A stretch of DNA of 64,000 nt from Xanthomonas sp. NCPPB 1128 (lineage in GTDB: Bacteria > Pseudomonadota > Gammaproteobacteria > Xanthomonadales > Xanthomonadaceae): the NCBI RefSeq assembly GCF_001043115.1, contig NZ_LFME01000023.1, positions 1 to 64,000 on the forward strand. The letters run 5' to 3'. A program made the translations under genes and the position numbers. How positions within the stretch are numbered: position 1 is the first letter of the stretch; each line of letters opens with the position of its first letter. A model generated the notes under the pieces. The model had not been told where the DNA came from, made no database searches, and saw only the letters and a program-made list of their open reading frames with translations. Positions 18,036-25,952 of the stretch are shown here, piece by piece.

Positions 18036-18534
18036 GGGTCTTGCTCTCCTGAGGGTCTTGCGGATGTCGGCGATGGGCGTGGCCGTGCTGCGCCGTCGGT
18101 TGCCCGCAGCGCGTCGCGGCCCTGGCGATGCAGGTCCGGGCGCGGACGGTTGGGGCGCACGCAACCGCGCTCGCCGGCCGTGGTGGCCGTGAGGTCGCAG
18201 AGGCGATGGCGGATGTCCCCCGTGCGCGCGAAACGGCCGTGGCCATCTCGTGTGCGGTGCAGCGAAAGCGCGGATGGCGTCCTCCCCCGGAACGTCATCC
18301 ACCAGCAGCGGTCGCGGCGCCGCTTCGACATGACGGCGCCCGCCTCGGCGTTATAGCAGGGCAGGCGAGGCGCACGCGCGCGGCGCGCGGCGATGTCTAC
18401 GAAATCCGGTCAGTGCGGTACGCGCCGCGCCAACTTCGGCAGCGTCGAAGCGACGGCGCTTCGCGCCGGCTCATGCTCACCTGGCCGCTGCACGCGATCC
18501 GTATCATGGCGCGTCCTTTGCTGCGTCCCCCCGC
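18036..18534. other. intergenic region, no gene seen
   Basis: 499 bases between two divergent genes. It presumably carries both promoters; no repeat, RNA gene or supported open frame was found. Confidence 0.45.
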
Positions 18535-19956
18535 ATGAGCTACGCCATCGTCTGGTTCCGGCGCGACCTGCGCCTGCACGATCAACCCGCCCTGCAGGCC
18601 GCCTTGGACGCCGGGCATACGCCAGTACCGGTGTACCTGCACAGCCCGGAAGACGAGGGCGCCTGGGCCGCGGGCGCGGCCTCGCGCAGCTGGCTGCAGC
18701 GCTCGCTGGCGGCATTGGACGCGCAACTACGCGAGTGCGGTTCGCGCCTGATCCTGCGCCAGGGGCCGGCCGAGACCGCGTTGCGTCAGGTGATCGCCGA
18801 GTGCGGCGCGGAGGCGGTGTACTGGAATCGCCGCTACGAGCCGGCCACGCAACCGCGCGATGCGCGGCTCAAGCGCGAACTGCGCGAACAGGGCCTGGAG
18901 GTGCACAGCCACAACAGCGCGCTGCTGTTCGAACCCTGGCAACTGGCGACGCAGCAGGGGAGCCCCTACAAGGTGTTCACCCCATTCTGGCGCAGCGCCC
19001 TGAGCCATTGGCAGGTGCCCGCGCTGCAGGCCGCGCCGAAGACGTTGCCGCCGCCGCCCACGGATCTGGACAGCCTGCCGCTGGAACGACTCGGCCTGGC
19101 GCCCGCGCTGGACTGGGACCGCGGCTTCTGGGAGGTCTGGCAGCCGGGCGAGGCCGGCGCACACGAGGCGCTGGACGTGTTCGTCGACGGCGCGCTGCGC
19201 GACTACCTCGATGGCCGCGACCGCCCGGATCAGGTCGGTACCTCGCGACTGTCGCCACACCTGCATTTCGGCGAGATCGCACCATGGCGCATCGTCGCGA
19301 CCCTGGAACAGCAGCGCCGTGCCGCCACCGCCGCGGCGATCGACGGCTACATCCGCCAGCTCGGCTGGCGCGACTTCGCCCATCACCTGCTGCACCACTT
19401 TCCGGAGACGCCCGAGCGCAACCTCAATCCGCGTTTCGAGCGCTTTCGCTGGGCCAGGCCCGATGCGGCCAAACTGCATGCATGGCAGCGCGGACGCACC
19501 GGCGTGCCGATCGTCGATGCCGGCCTGCGCGAGTTGTGGCACACCGGCTGGATGCACAACCGCGTGCGCATGATCGTCGCCAGCTACCTGTGCAAGCACC
19601 TGCGCGTGCATTGGTCCGAGGGCGCGCGCTGGTTCTGGGACACCCTGGTCGATGCCGACCTGGCCAACAACACGCTGGGCTGGCAGTGGGTGGCCGGCAC
19701 CGGCGCCGATGCCGCACCGTATTTCCGCGTGTTCAATCCGGTGACCCAGGCGCAGAAGTTCGATCCGAAAGGCGAGTACATCGCGCGCTGGGTGCCGGAA
19801 CTGGCGGCGCTGCCGGTGGCCGATCGCTTCGCTCCCTGGCAGGCGCCGCAGCGGCTGGCGCACGCTGCGCCGCAATATCCACGGCAGCCGATCGTGGACC
19901 TGGCCGCGGGTCGCGATGCGGCGCTGGCCGCGTACCGCGAAACCGCCGCCGGCTGA
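18535..19956 (+). CDS. phrB: deoxyribodipyrimidine photolyase
   Basis: 473 residues: an N-terminal antenna-binding Rossmann-like domain (IVWFRRDLRLHDQPAL) and a C-terminal FAD-binding helical domain with TSRLSPHLHFGEI, ELGWRDF-like QLGWRDFAHH, the tryptophan-rich MHNRVRMIVASYL segment and NNTLGWQWVAGTGADAAPYFRVFNP. It repairs cyclobutane pyrimidine dimers using blue light. The CPD class I type is favoured by the motif order. No lit- or carotenoid-type light regulator lies nearby. Confidence 0.94.
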   Translation: MSYAIVWFRRDLRLHDQPALQAALDAGHTPVPVYLHSPEDEGAWAAGAASRSWLQRSLAALDAQLRECGSRLILRQGPAETALRQVIAECGAEAVYWNRRYEPATQPRDARLKRELREQGLEVHSHNSALLFEPWQLATQQGSPYKVFTPFWRSALSHWQVPALQAAPKTLPPPPTDLDSLPLERLGLAPALDWDRGFWEVWQPGEAGAHEALDVFVDGALRDYLDGRDRPDQVGTSRLSPHLHFGEIAPWRIVATLEQQRRAATAAAIDGYIRQLGWRDFAHHLLHHFPETPERNLNPRFERFRWARPDAAKLHAWQRGRTGVPIVDAGLRELWHTGWMHNRVRMIVASYLCKHLRVHWSEGARWFWDTLVDADLANNTLGWQWVAGTGADAAPYFRVFNPVTQAQKFDPKGEYIARWVPELAALPVADRFAPWQAPQRLAHAAPQYPRQPIVDLAAGRDAALAAYRETAAG

Positions 19957-20054
19957 GCGCCGCGCCGCCCTGGCGGTGTGCGCGTGCAGTGCGGGCGCGC
20001 GATTGACGCCCTTCGCCGGCGCATGATTCACTCCGGGCTCGGACAGGAGCCCGC

Positions 20055-21509
20055 ATGGCCACCAGCTCAGCTCGCCGCAAGCCGCAGCGCGAACCGATGT
20101 CGCGCGTGGACACCGCCTGGTTGCGGATGGACCGGCCGACCAATCCGATGATGATCACCGGCGTGCTGATGTTCGACGAGCCGCTGACCTTGCCTGCGCT
20201 CAAGCAACTGGTGCGCAAGCGCTTCCTGGCCTTCCCGCGCTTCCTGCAGAAGCCGGTGGAGACCGCCACCGGCGCCTACTGGCAGCGCGACGACGATTTC
20301 GATCTGGACTGGCACGTGCGCCTGTCGGCCTTGCCAGGGCGCGGGCAGAAGAAGGCGCTGGAGCGCTTCGCCGGGCAGATGGCGTCCACGCCCTTGGACA
20401 AGACCAAGCCGCTGTGGCAGTTCCACCTGATCGAACGCTACGAAGGCGGCTCGGCGCTGGTGGCGCGCATCCACCACAGCTATGCCGACGGCATCGCCCT
20501 GGTGCAGGTGCTGCTGTCGCTGACCGATACCCAGCGCGTCCCCGAGCCGTCGGCGCAGCTCGGCCGCGCCTGGCTCAAGGACGACGGCAAGGAGGTGGTG
20601 CGCCGGGTTGGCGCGGTGGACCGCTACCTCAAGCTCGGCGGGCGCATGCTCGACAAGGGCCGGGCGATGGCGCAGGACCCGAACCTGCCGCAGATGCTGG
20701 CGCGCGAAGGCGGGCTGATCGGCCGCGAACTGGTCAATGCCTTGCTGCTGGCCGACGATCCGCCGACGCTGCTGCGCGGCCGCCTGGGCGTCAGCAAGCG
20801 CGTGGCTTGGGCCGAGCCGCTGGACCTGGACGAGGTCAAGGCGGTGGGCCGCGCCTGCGACTGCACGGTCAACGACGTGCTGATGGCGACCATGGCCGGC
20901 GCCTTGCGTGACTACATGCTCGAGCGCGGCGAACGCCTGGACGGGGTGACCCTTCGCGCCACCGTGCCGGTGAACCTGCGCCCGCTGGAGCACGCGCGCA
21001 AGCTCGGCAATCACTTCGGCCTGGTGTTCCTGGACCTGCCGGTGGGCGAGGCCAACCCGGTGCGGCGCCTGCAGTGCGTGGCCGAGTCGATGCAGCAGCT
21101 CAAGCAGTCGCGCCAGGCGATGGTGGTGTTCGGCCTGCTGGCGGCGGTGGGCATGGCGCCGGCGGCGCTGCAGTCCGCGGCGCTGGACCTATTCAGTCGC
21201 AAGGCCACCACCGTGGCGACCAACGTGCCGGGCCCGCAGCAGCCGCTGTACCTGGCCGGCAGCCGCGTGCGCGAGATGATGTTCTGGGTGCCGCAGACCG
21301 GTTCGATCGGTGTCGGCGTGTCGATCATGAGCTACAACCACCGCGTGCATTTCGGCCTGATCGGCGATGCGCGGCTGATTCCCGATCCGGACGCGGTGAT
21401 GCGGCGGGTCGGCGCCGAATTCGAGAAACTGCTGTACCTGGCGCTGATGGGTGATTGGGAGCAGCCGCTGCGCGCGGCCGACGCCGAAGACCTGCTGCCG
21501 TCTTCCTGA
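20055..21509 (+). CDS. wax ester synthase/diacylglycerol acyltransferase family protein
   Basis: 484 residues, WS/DGAT type. The catalytic HHxxxDG motif is H140-H-S-Y-A-D-G146, and the family segments VNDVLMATMAGALRDYM and TVATNVPGPQQPLYL (PLW-like region) are present. These enzymes join acyl-CoA to alcohols or diacylglycerol at the membrane. Whether this strain stores wax ester or triacylglycerol is not shown; homologues may act in envelope lipid modification. The ribosome site is AGGAGCCCGC, 4 nt before ATG 20055. Confidence 0.9.
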   Translation: MATSSARRKPQREPMSRVDTAWLRMDRPTNPMMITGVLMFDEPLTLPALKQLVRKRFLAFPRFLQKPVETATGAYWQRDDDFDLDWHVRLSALPGRGQKKALERFAGQMASTPLDKTKPLWQFHLIERYEGGSALVARIHHSYADGIALVQVLLSLTDTQRVPEPSAQLGRAWLKDDGKEVVRRVGAVDRYLKLGGRMLDKGRAMAQDPNLPQMLAREGGLIGRELVNALLLADDPPTLLRGRLGVSKRVAWAEPLDLDEVKAVGRACDCTVNDVLMATMAGALRDYMLERGERLDGVTLRATVPVNLRPLEHARKLGNHFGLVFLDLPVGEANPVRRLQCVAESMQQLKQSRQAMVVFGLLAAVGMAPAALQSAALDLFSRKATTVATNVPGPQQPLYLAGSRVREMMFWVPQTGSIGVGVSIMSYNHRVHFGLIGDARLIPDPDAVMRRVGAEFEKLLYLALMGDWEQPLRAADAEDLLPSS

Positions 21510-21600
21510 ACCGGGCGCATCGCGCGCCGGGCTGCGTTCATCCGCGCCTCGCGTGGCCCTGTTTATGCTGCGGCCACGTCAAACCAGGTTCGGAGAGAAC

Positions 21601-22308
21601 ATGATGAAAACGACCACCCTTCGCGGCGTGTCCGTGGCCCTGGCCAGCGCGCTGGTGCTGTCCGCCTGCGCCACCGGCGGTTCCTACGTGCAGCGCGACC
21701 AGTACGGCAATCCCACCGAGCAGCAGAACCGCACCGGCCGTGGCGCGCTGATCGGCACCGCGGTCGGCGTCGCCGCCGGCCTGCTCAGCGGCAGCAGCGC
21801 CACCGAGCGCCGCCAGCACGCGATGATCGGCGCCGGCATCGGCGCGCTCAGCGGCGCGGCGATCGGCAACTACCAGGATCGGCAGGAGCGCGCGCTGCGC
21901 GAGCGTACCGCCAACACCGGCATCGACGTGCGCCGCGACGGCGACAACATCACCCTGAACCTGCCCGACGGCATCACCTTCGATTTCAACCAGTCCACGC
22001 TCAAGCCGCAGTTCTATTCGGCGCTCAACGGCGTGGCCCAGACCCTGGGCGAATACAACCAGACCATGATCGAAGTGGTCGGCCACACCGACAGCATCGG
22101 TAGCGATGCGGTCAACCAGCGTCTGTCCGAACAGCGCGCCTCCTCGGTGGCCGCGTACCTGACCGCGCAGGGCGTGCAGCCCGAGCGCATCCAGACCCTG
22201 GGCGCCGGCAAGAAGTATCCGATCGCCGACAACAGCACCGAGGCTGGCCGCGCGCAGAACCGCCGCGTGGAGATCCGCGTGGTGCCGCTGCGCTCCTCCG
22301 CGGGCTGA
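21601..22308 (+). CDS. OmpA-family lipoprotein with glycine zipper (YiaD-like)
   Basis: 235 residues: a lipoprotein signal (LVLSAC), a glycine-zipper segment (GALIGTAVGVAAGLLSG and GAGIGALSGAAIGNY), and a C-terminal OmpA/MotB peptidoglycan-binding domain (FDFNQSTLKP, VVGHTDSIGSDAVNQRLSEQRA, AQNRRVEIRV). It should tether the outer membrane to peptidoglycan. Two in-frame ATGs (21601, 21604) follow a GGAGA ribosome site. A strong terminator follows. Confidence 0.92.
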   Translation: MMKTTTLRGVSVALASALVLSACATGGSYVQRDQYGNPTEQQNRTGRGALIGTAVGVAAGLLSGSSATERRQHAMIGAGIGALSGAAIGNYQDRQERALRERTANTGIDVRRDGDNITLNLPDGITFDFNQSTLKPQFYSALNGVAQTLGEYNQTMIEVVGHTDSIGSDAVNQRLSEQRASSVAAYLTAQGVQPERIQTLGAGKKYPIADNSTEAGRAQNRRVEIRVVPLRSSAG

Positions 22309-22327
22309 CCGATCCGGCGCCAGCCAC

Positions 22328-22361
22328 GACGAACGGGCCGCACTGCGGCCCGTTCGCGTTT
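22328..22361 (+). terminator. rho-independent terminator
   Basis: A CGAACGGGCCGC/GCGGCCCGTTCG stem with a 3-nt loop then GCGTTT, 20 nt after the OmpA-like gene; may also stop the convergent LysR transcript. Confidence 0.75.
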
Positions 22362-22395
22362 GCGTGCTGCTGCGAAACGCGGCGTGTCGCGCGGC

Positions 22396-23496
22396 TCAGA
22401 CCAGCGCCGCGTCCTCTTCGTCCTCGGCTTCCGTTTCCAGCGCTGCGTCTGCCGGCACCGGTGGTGGGGCGGCGACGCGCGGCAGGCTGGCCAGCGACTG
22501 CGTGTTCATCGCCACGCCGCTGCACAGGGTGAACTCGGCGCCGTCCTCGGCCTGCTGCGTGGCCAGCTTGGCCGGGCACTGCGCCATCATGTAGCTGACG
22601 TCGAAGTTGAGCTTGTCGACCAGGAAGTCAACGAAGGCGCGCACCTTCGGCGAGAGCATGCGCCCGCCCGGGAACACCGCGTTGAAGTCCAGGTCCGGCC
22701 CGACCCAGCCGCCGAGCACGCGCCGTGCCTTGCCGGCCTCGATCAACGGCTTGATCGTCGCATCGCTGGCCAGCACCAGGCCTTCGCCGCAGACCAGCCC
22801 GCCGATCAGCGCCGCCGAATCGTTGGCGAGCAGGATCGGCTGGACCAGGAATTCGCCGCTCTGCTTGCCGTTGCGCAGCGGCCAGCACAACCGGTTGCCG
22901 CCGCCGCGGCCGGTGCTCAGCGCCAGCGTGCGGTGGTGCTGCAGATCGTCCGGATGCAGCGGCTCGCCATGGCGCTCGATGTAGTAAGGGCTGGCGAAGA
23001 CCTGGGTGCGGAAGGTGGCGAGCTTGCGCGCGACCATAGTCGAATCCGGCAGCGTGCCCATGTGCAGGGCCACGTCCACGCCTTCGGCGATCGGGTCGAC
23101 CTTGTCGCTGGTCATGATCATCTCCAGCCGCACTTCCGGGTGCTGGCGATGGAACTCGCCCAGGATCGGCGCCACCCAGGAGATGCCGGCCGAGTAGGGC
23201 ACGCTGAAGCGCAGCCAGCCGCGCGGGCCGGCCTGCAGCTGGCCCACCGCGCTCTCGGCTTCCTCCAGTTCGCGGGCGATGCGCTGGCAATGCTCGTGGT
23301 AGACCGCGCCGGCCTCGGTCAGCCCGAGCCGGCGCGTGGTCCGGTGCAGCAGGCGCGCGCCGAGCCGCGCCTCCAGATCCTGCACCTTGCGGCTGACGGT
23401 GGTCTTGGGCAGGCCGAGGGCATTGGCCGCGGCGATGAAGCTGCCTTGCTCGACCACCTTGACGAAGATCAGGGTGTCGTTCAGATCGTGGCTCAT
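22396..23496 (-). CDS. LysR-family regulator of the efflux operon (SmeRv-like)
   Basis: 366 residues: an N-terminal winged helix (about 1-60, FVKVVEQGSFIAAANALGLPKTTVSRKVQDLEARLG) and a co-inducer domain (about 90-300). A C-terminal extension of about 60 residues, Pro/Ala-rich and ending in an acidic stretch (ETEAEDEEDAALV), is longer than the usual LysR length near 300. It is divergent from the SDR-RND-SDR-OMF operon, in the position of SmeRv of Stenotrophomonas smeVWX. It probably controls that operon from the 347-nt shared region. ATG 23496 follows AAGGAA. Confidence 0.86.
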   Translation of the reverse strand: MSHDLNDTLIFVKVVEQGSFIAAANALGLPKTTVSRKVQDLEARLGARLLHRTTRRLGLTEAGAVYHEHCQRIARELEEAESAVGQLQAGPRGWLRFSVPYSAGISWVAPILGEFHRQHPEVRLEMIMTSDKVDPIAEGVDVALHMGTLPDSTMVARKLATFRTQVFASPYYIERHGEPLHPDDLQHHRTLALSTGRGGGNRLCWPLRNGKQSGEFLVQPILLANDSAALIGGLVCGEGLVLASDATIKPLIEAGKARRVLGGWVGPDLDFNAVFPGGRMLSPKVRAFVDFLVDKLNFDVSYMMAQCPAKLATQQAEDGAEFTLCSGVAMNTQSLASLPRVAAPPPVPADAALETEAEDEEDAALV

Positions 23497-23549
23497 GGCG
23501 GTTCCTTGAGGTGGAGACGATTGGACCGGTAGCGGGACGATTATTCCCC

Positions 23550-23567
23550 TTAATTCGGACTAATCAA
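23550..23567. promoter_or_regulatory. candidate LysR-type operator
   Basis: An imperfect inverted repeat TTAATT-N6-AATCAA with the T-N11-A core, in the only AT-rich stretch of the region between the LysR gene and the efflux operon. It lies 54 nt from the LysR start and 277 nt from the first SDR gene. Confidence 0.45.
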
Positions 23568-23843
23568 GTGCGGCTTTGGCGCCTAATTTGTGCGCATTCG
23601 CCATCACCGACGGTCGTTGCCCATGTCGATGCGCACCCTGTTCCAGTTTTTCGCCTGCCCCGATCGCCAGCTGCGGCGCCGTTCCGCGCCGGTGGCGACG
23701 GCGCAATCCCTTTACCCGAAAGCGTTTCGCGAGTTCACCCCACCGCCGCGGCGCCAGGGCGGCAGCAGTTTGCGCCTGGGCGCCCCCGGTAGCGATCGGC
23801 TGGGTCGCATCGCGATTGTCCCGTCGGCGGGAGGAAAAGTCCC

Positions 23844-24617
23844 GTGAGCGGGATGTTGGCCCCCGAGGTCCTGGTCCTCGGCGGCAGCGGCACGGTCGGG
23901 CAGGGCGTGGTCCAGGCGCTGCTGGAAGCGGGCAGCCCGGTGCTGGCGGTAGCGCGCGACCGCGCCCGCCTGGCCGACCTGCGCGATCGCCACCACGACG
24001 AACCCGGCCTGGACGTGCTGTGCGGCTCGGTCGCCACCGACGCGGCCGCCGCCGCCCTGATGGCCGAGATCGCGCAGCGACCGCGGCCGTTGGCCGCGGT
24101 GGTCGCCGCCCTGGGTAGTCCGCTGCGGCCGGGGCGCCTGCTGGAGCGGCCGCTGGGTGCGCTGCGCAAGCGCCTGGATGCCGACCTGCTGCCGCACCTG
24201 GCCGCGGCCCGGCACCTGCTGCCGTTGCTGGCGCAGCACGAGCGCGGCGCCCGCTACGTCCTGCTGGGCAGCCCCTGCGCGCTGCGCGCCTGGTCCGGGC
24301 ATGGCGACAGTTCGGTGGCGGCGGCGGCGATCCGCATGCTCGCTCAGGTGCTGCACGAGGAAGCCAAGCCGCTGGGCGTGCACGTGCACCTGCTGTCGCT
24401 GTCAGAGCCGGTGTGCCGCAGTGACGACGCCATCGGCGACTGCCCGGAATGGTTCACCACCCTCGGCGTCGGCCGCGCCGTGGTCCACCTGCTCGCCGAT
24501 CCGCAGCGGCCGGACCGCGCCCTGGTCGAGATCGACCGCCGCCACTTTGCCCAGCCGCGCAGCGCCTTGCTCACCCCCTTGCCGTTTTCCTTCTCCACCC
24601 ACGAGGTCTCTCCATGA
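23844..24617 (+). CDS. SDR-family protein, first gene of the efflux operon (SmeU1-like)
   Basis: 257 residues with a Rossmann nucleotide-binding start (VLVLGGSGTVGQGVVQALL). The SDR catalytic Tyr-xxx-Lys is not recognisable: the corresponding region after VLLGSPC reads GHGDSSVAAAAIRM, with no Y or K at the expected places. It therefore looks like a nucleotide-binding SDR without classical dehydrogenase activity. The start is GTG 23844 with a GAGGAA ribosome site. Its stop overlaps the ATG of the adaptor gene (ATGA), so translation is coupled. The position matches smeU1 in smeVWX. Confidence 0.8.
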   Translation: MSGMLAPEVLVLGGSGTVGQGVVQALLEAGSPVLAVARDRARLADLRDRHHDEPGLDVLCGSVATDAAAAALMAEIAQRPRPLAAVVAALGSPLRPGRLLERPLGALRKRLDADLLPHLAAARHLLPLLAQHERGARYVLLGSPCALRAWSGHGDSSVAAAAIRMLAQVLHEEAKPLGVHVHLLSLSEPVCRSDDAIGDCPEWFTTLGVGRAVVHLLADPQRPDRALVEIDRRHFAQPRSALLTPLPFSFSTHEVSP

Positions 24618-25819
24618 ATCCGATTCCGAAGCCGTCGCGTCTGTTGCCCGGCGCCCTGCGCGCGCTGGCGGTGGCGCTGCTGGTCGCCACGCTCGCCGCC
24701 TGCGGCAGCAAGGCCAACGAGCAGGGCGCGCCGCCGCCGCCGAGCGTGGGCGTGGCGCCCGCGTTGCAGAAGCAGATCAGTCAGTGGGACGAGTTCAGCG
24801 GCCGCGTCGAGGCGGTCGAGCACGTCGACCTGCGCCCGCGCGTGTCCGGCTACATCGACAAGGTCAACTACGTCGAAGGGCAGGAGGTGAAGAAGGGCGA
24901 TGTGCTGTTCACCATCGACGCGCGCAGCTACCGCGCCGAACTTGCCCGCGCCGAGGCCGACCTGGCCCGCGCACGCACCCAGGCCAAGCTCAGCGCCAGC
25001 GAGGCCGCGCGTGCCAAGACCCTGTCCGAACAGCAGGCCATCTCCACCGAGAGCTGGGAGCAGCGGCGCGCCGCCGCCGAGCAGGCGCAGGCCGACGTGC
25101 TGGCTGCGCAGGCGGCAGTGGACAGCGCACGCCTCAACCTGGAATGGACCCAGGTGCGCGCGCCGATCGACGGCCGCGCCGGCCGCGCGATGGTCACCGC
25201 CGGCAACCTGGTCAGCGCCGGCGACAGCGCCAGCGTGCTGACCACGCTGGTGTCGCTGGACAAGGTGCACGTGTACTTCGATGCCGACGAAGGCACCTTC
25301 CTGCGCTATGCGCAGATGGCGCGCGACGGCCAGCGCCCGAGCGAGCGCGACGGCAGCCTGCCGGTGCAGGTCGGTCTGGTCGGCGAGGACGGCTATCCGC
25401 ATGCCGGCAAGGTCGATTTCCTCGACAACCAACTGGTGCGCAGCACCGGCACCATCCACGTGCGCGCGCTGCTGGACAACGCCGATCGCCGCTTCACGCC
25501 CGGCCTGTTCGCGCGGGTGCGGCTGCTCGGCAGCGGCCGCTTCGACGCGGTGCTGATCGACGACCGCGCGGTGCTCACCGACCAGGACCGCAAGTACGTG
25601 TACGTGGTCGACAAGGACGGCAAGGCGCAGCGGCGCGACGTGCAGCTCGGCCGCAGCGCCGAGGGCCTGCGCATCGTGACCAGTGGGCTGTCGGCCGGCG
25701 ACAAGGTCATCGTCGACGGCGTGCAGAAGGTGTTCATGCCGGGCATGCCGGTGCAGGCAAAGCCCATTGCGCAGTCCACGTCTCCGGCCGCACCGCACCA
25801 GGCCGTCGCCCTCGACTGA
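24614..25819 (+). CDS. RND efflux periplasmic adaptor (SmeV/MexE-like)
   Basis: 401 residues of the membrane-fusion protein family. It has a lipoprotein signal (LVATLAAC), a lipoyl/barrel-sandwich segment (VEAVEHVDLRPRVSGYIDKVNYVEGQEVKKGDVLFTID), an alpha-helical hairpin (about 100-165) for docking to the outer-membrane channel, and beta-barrel and membrane-proximal domains. It joins the inner-membrane pump downstream to the outer-membrane factor. Its start overlaps the preceding SDR gene. Confidence 0.93.
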   Translation: MNPIPKPSRLLPGALRALAVALLVATLAACGSKANEQGAPPPPSVGVAPALQKQISQWDEFSGRVEAVEHVDLRPRVSGYIDKVNYVEGQEVKKGDVLFTIDARSYRAELARAEADLARARTQAKLSASEAARAKTLSEQQAISTESWEQRRAAAEQAQADVLAAQAAVDSARLNLEWTQVRAPIDGRAGRAMVTAGNLVSAGDSASVLTTLVSLDKVHVYFDADEGTFLRYAQMARDGQRPSERDGSLPVQVGLVGEDGYPHAGKVDFLDNQLVRSTGTIHVRALLDNADRRFTPGLFARVRLLGSGRFDAVLIDDRAVLTDQDRKYVYVVDKDGKAQRRDVQLGRSAEGLRIVTSGLSAGDKVIVDGVQKVFMPGMPVQAKPIAQSTSPAAPHQAVALD

Positions 25820-25952
25820 GTCGCGGGCGCCGACGCAGCAGCGGCCGGGTAGCCGGCCGTGCCCGCCGGGCCAGCGATGGCCCGGCGCCGCCCCCGGCAT
25901 GCCTGCGTCCGCGCCCGGCCCCCCGTTTCATCCGTTTCCAGGACCACCACCC

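Noticed and set aside
23844-24617. First SDR gene of the efflux operon as a pseudogene
   Set aside because: It lacks YxxxK but the frame is complete, has a good ribosome site, overlaps the next start, and has normal codon use; it looks maintained.
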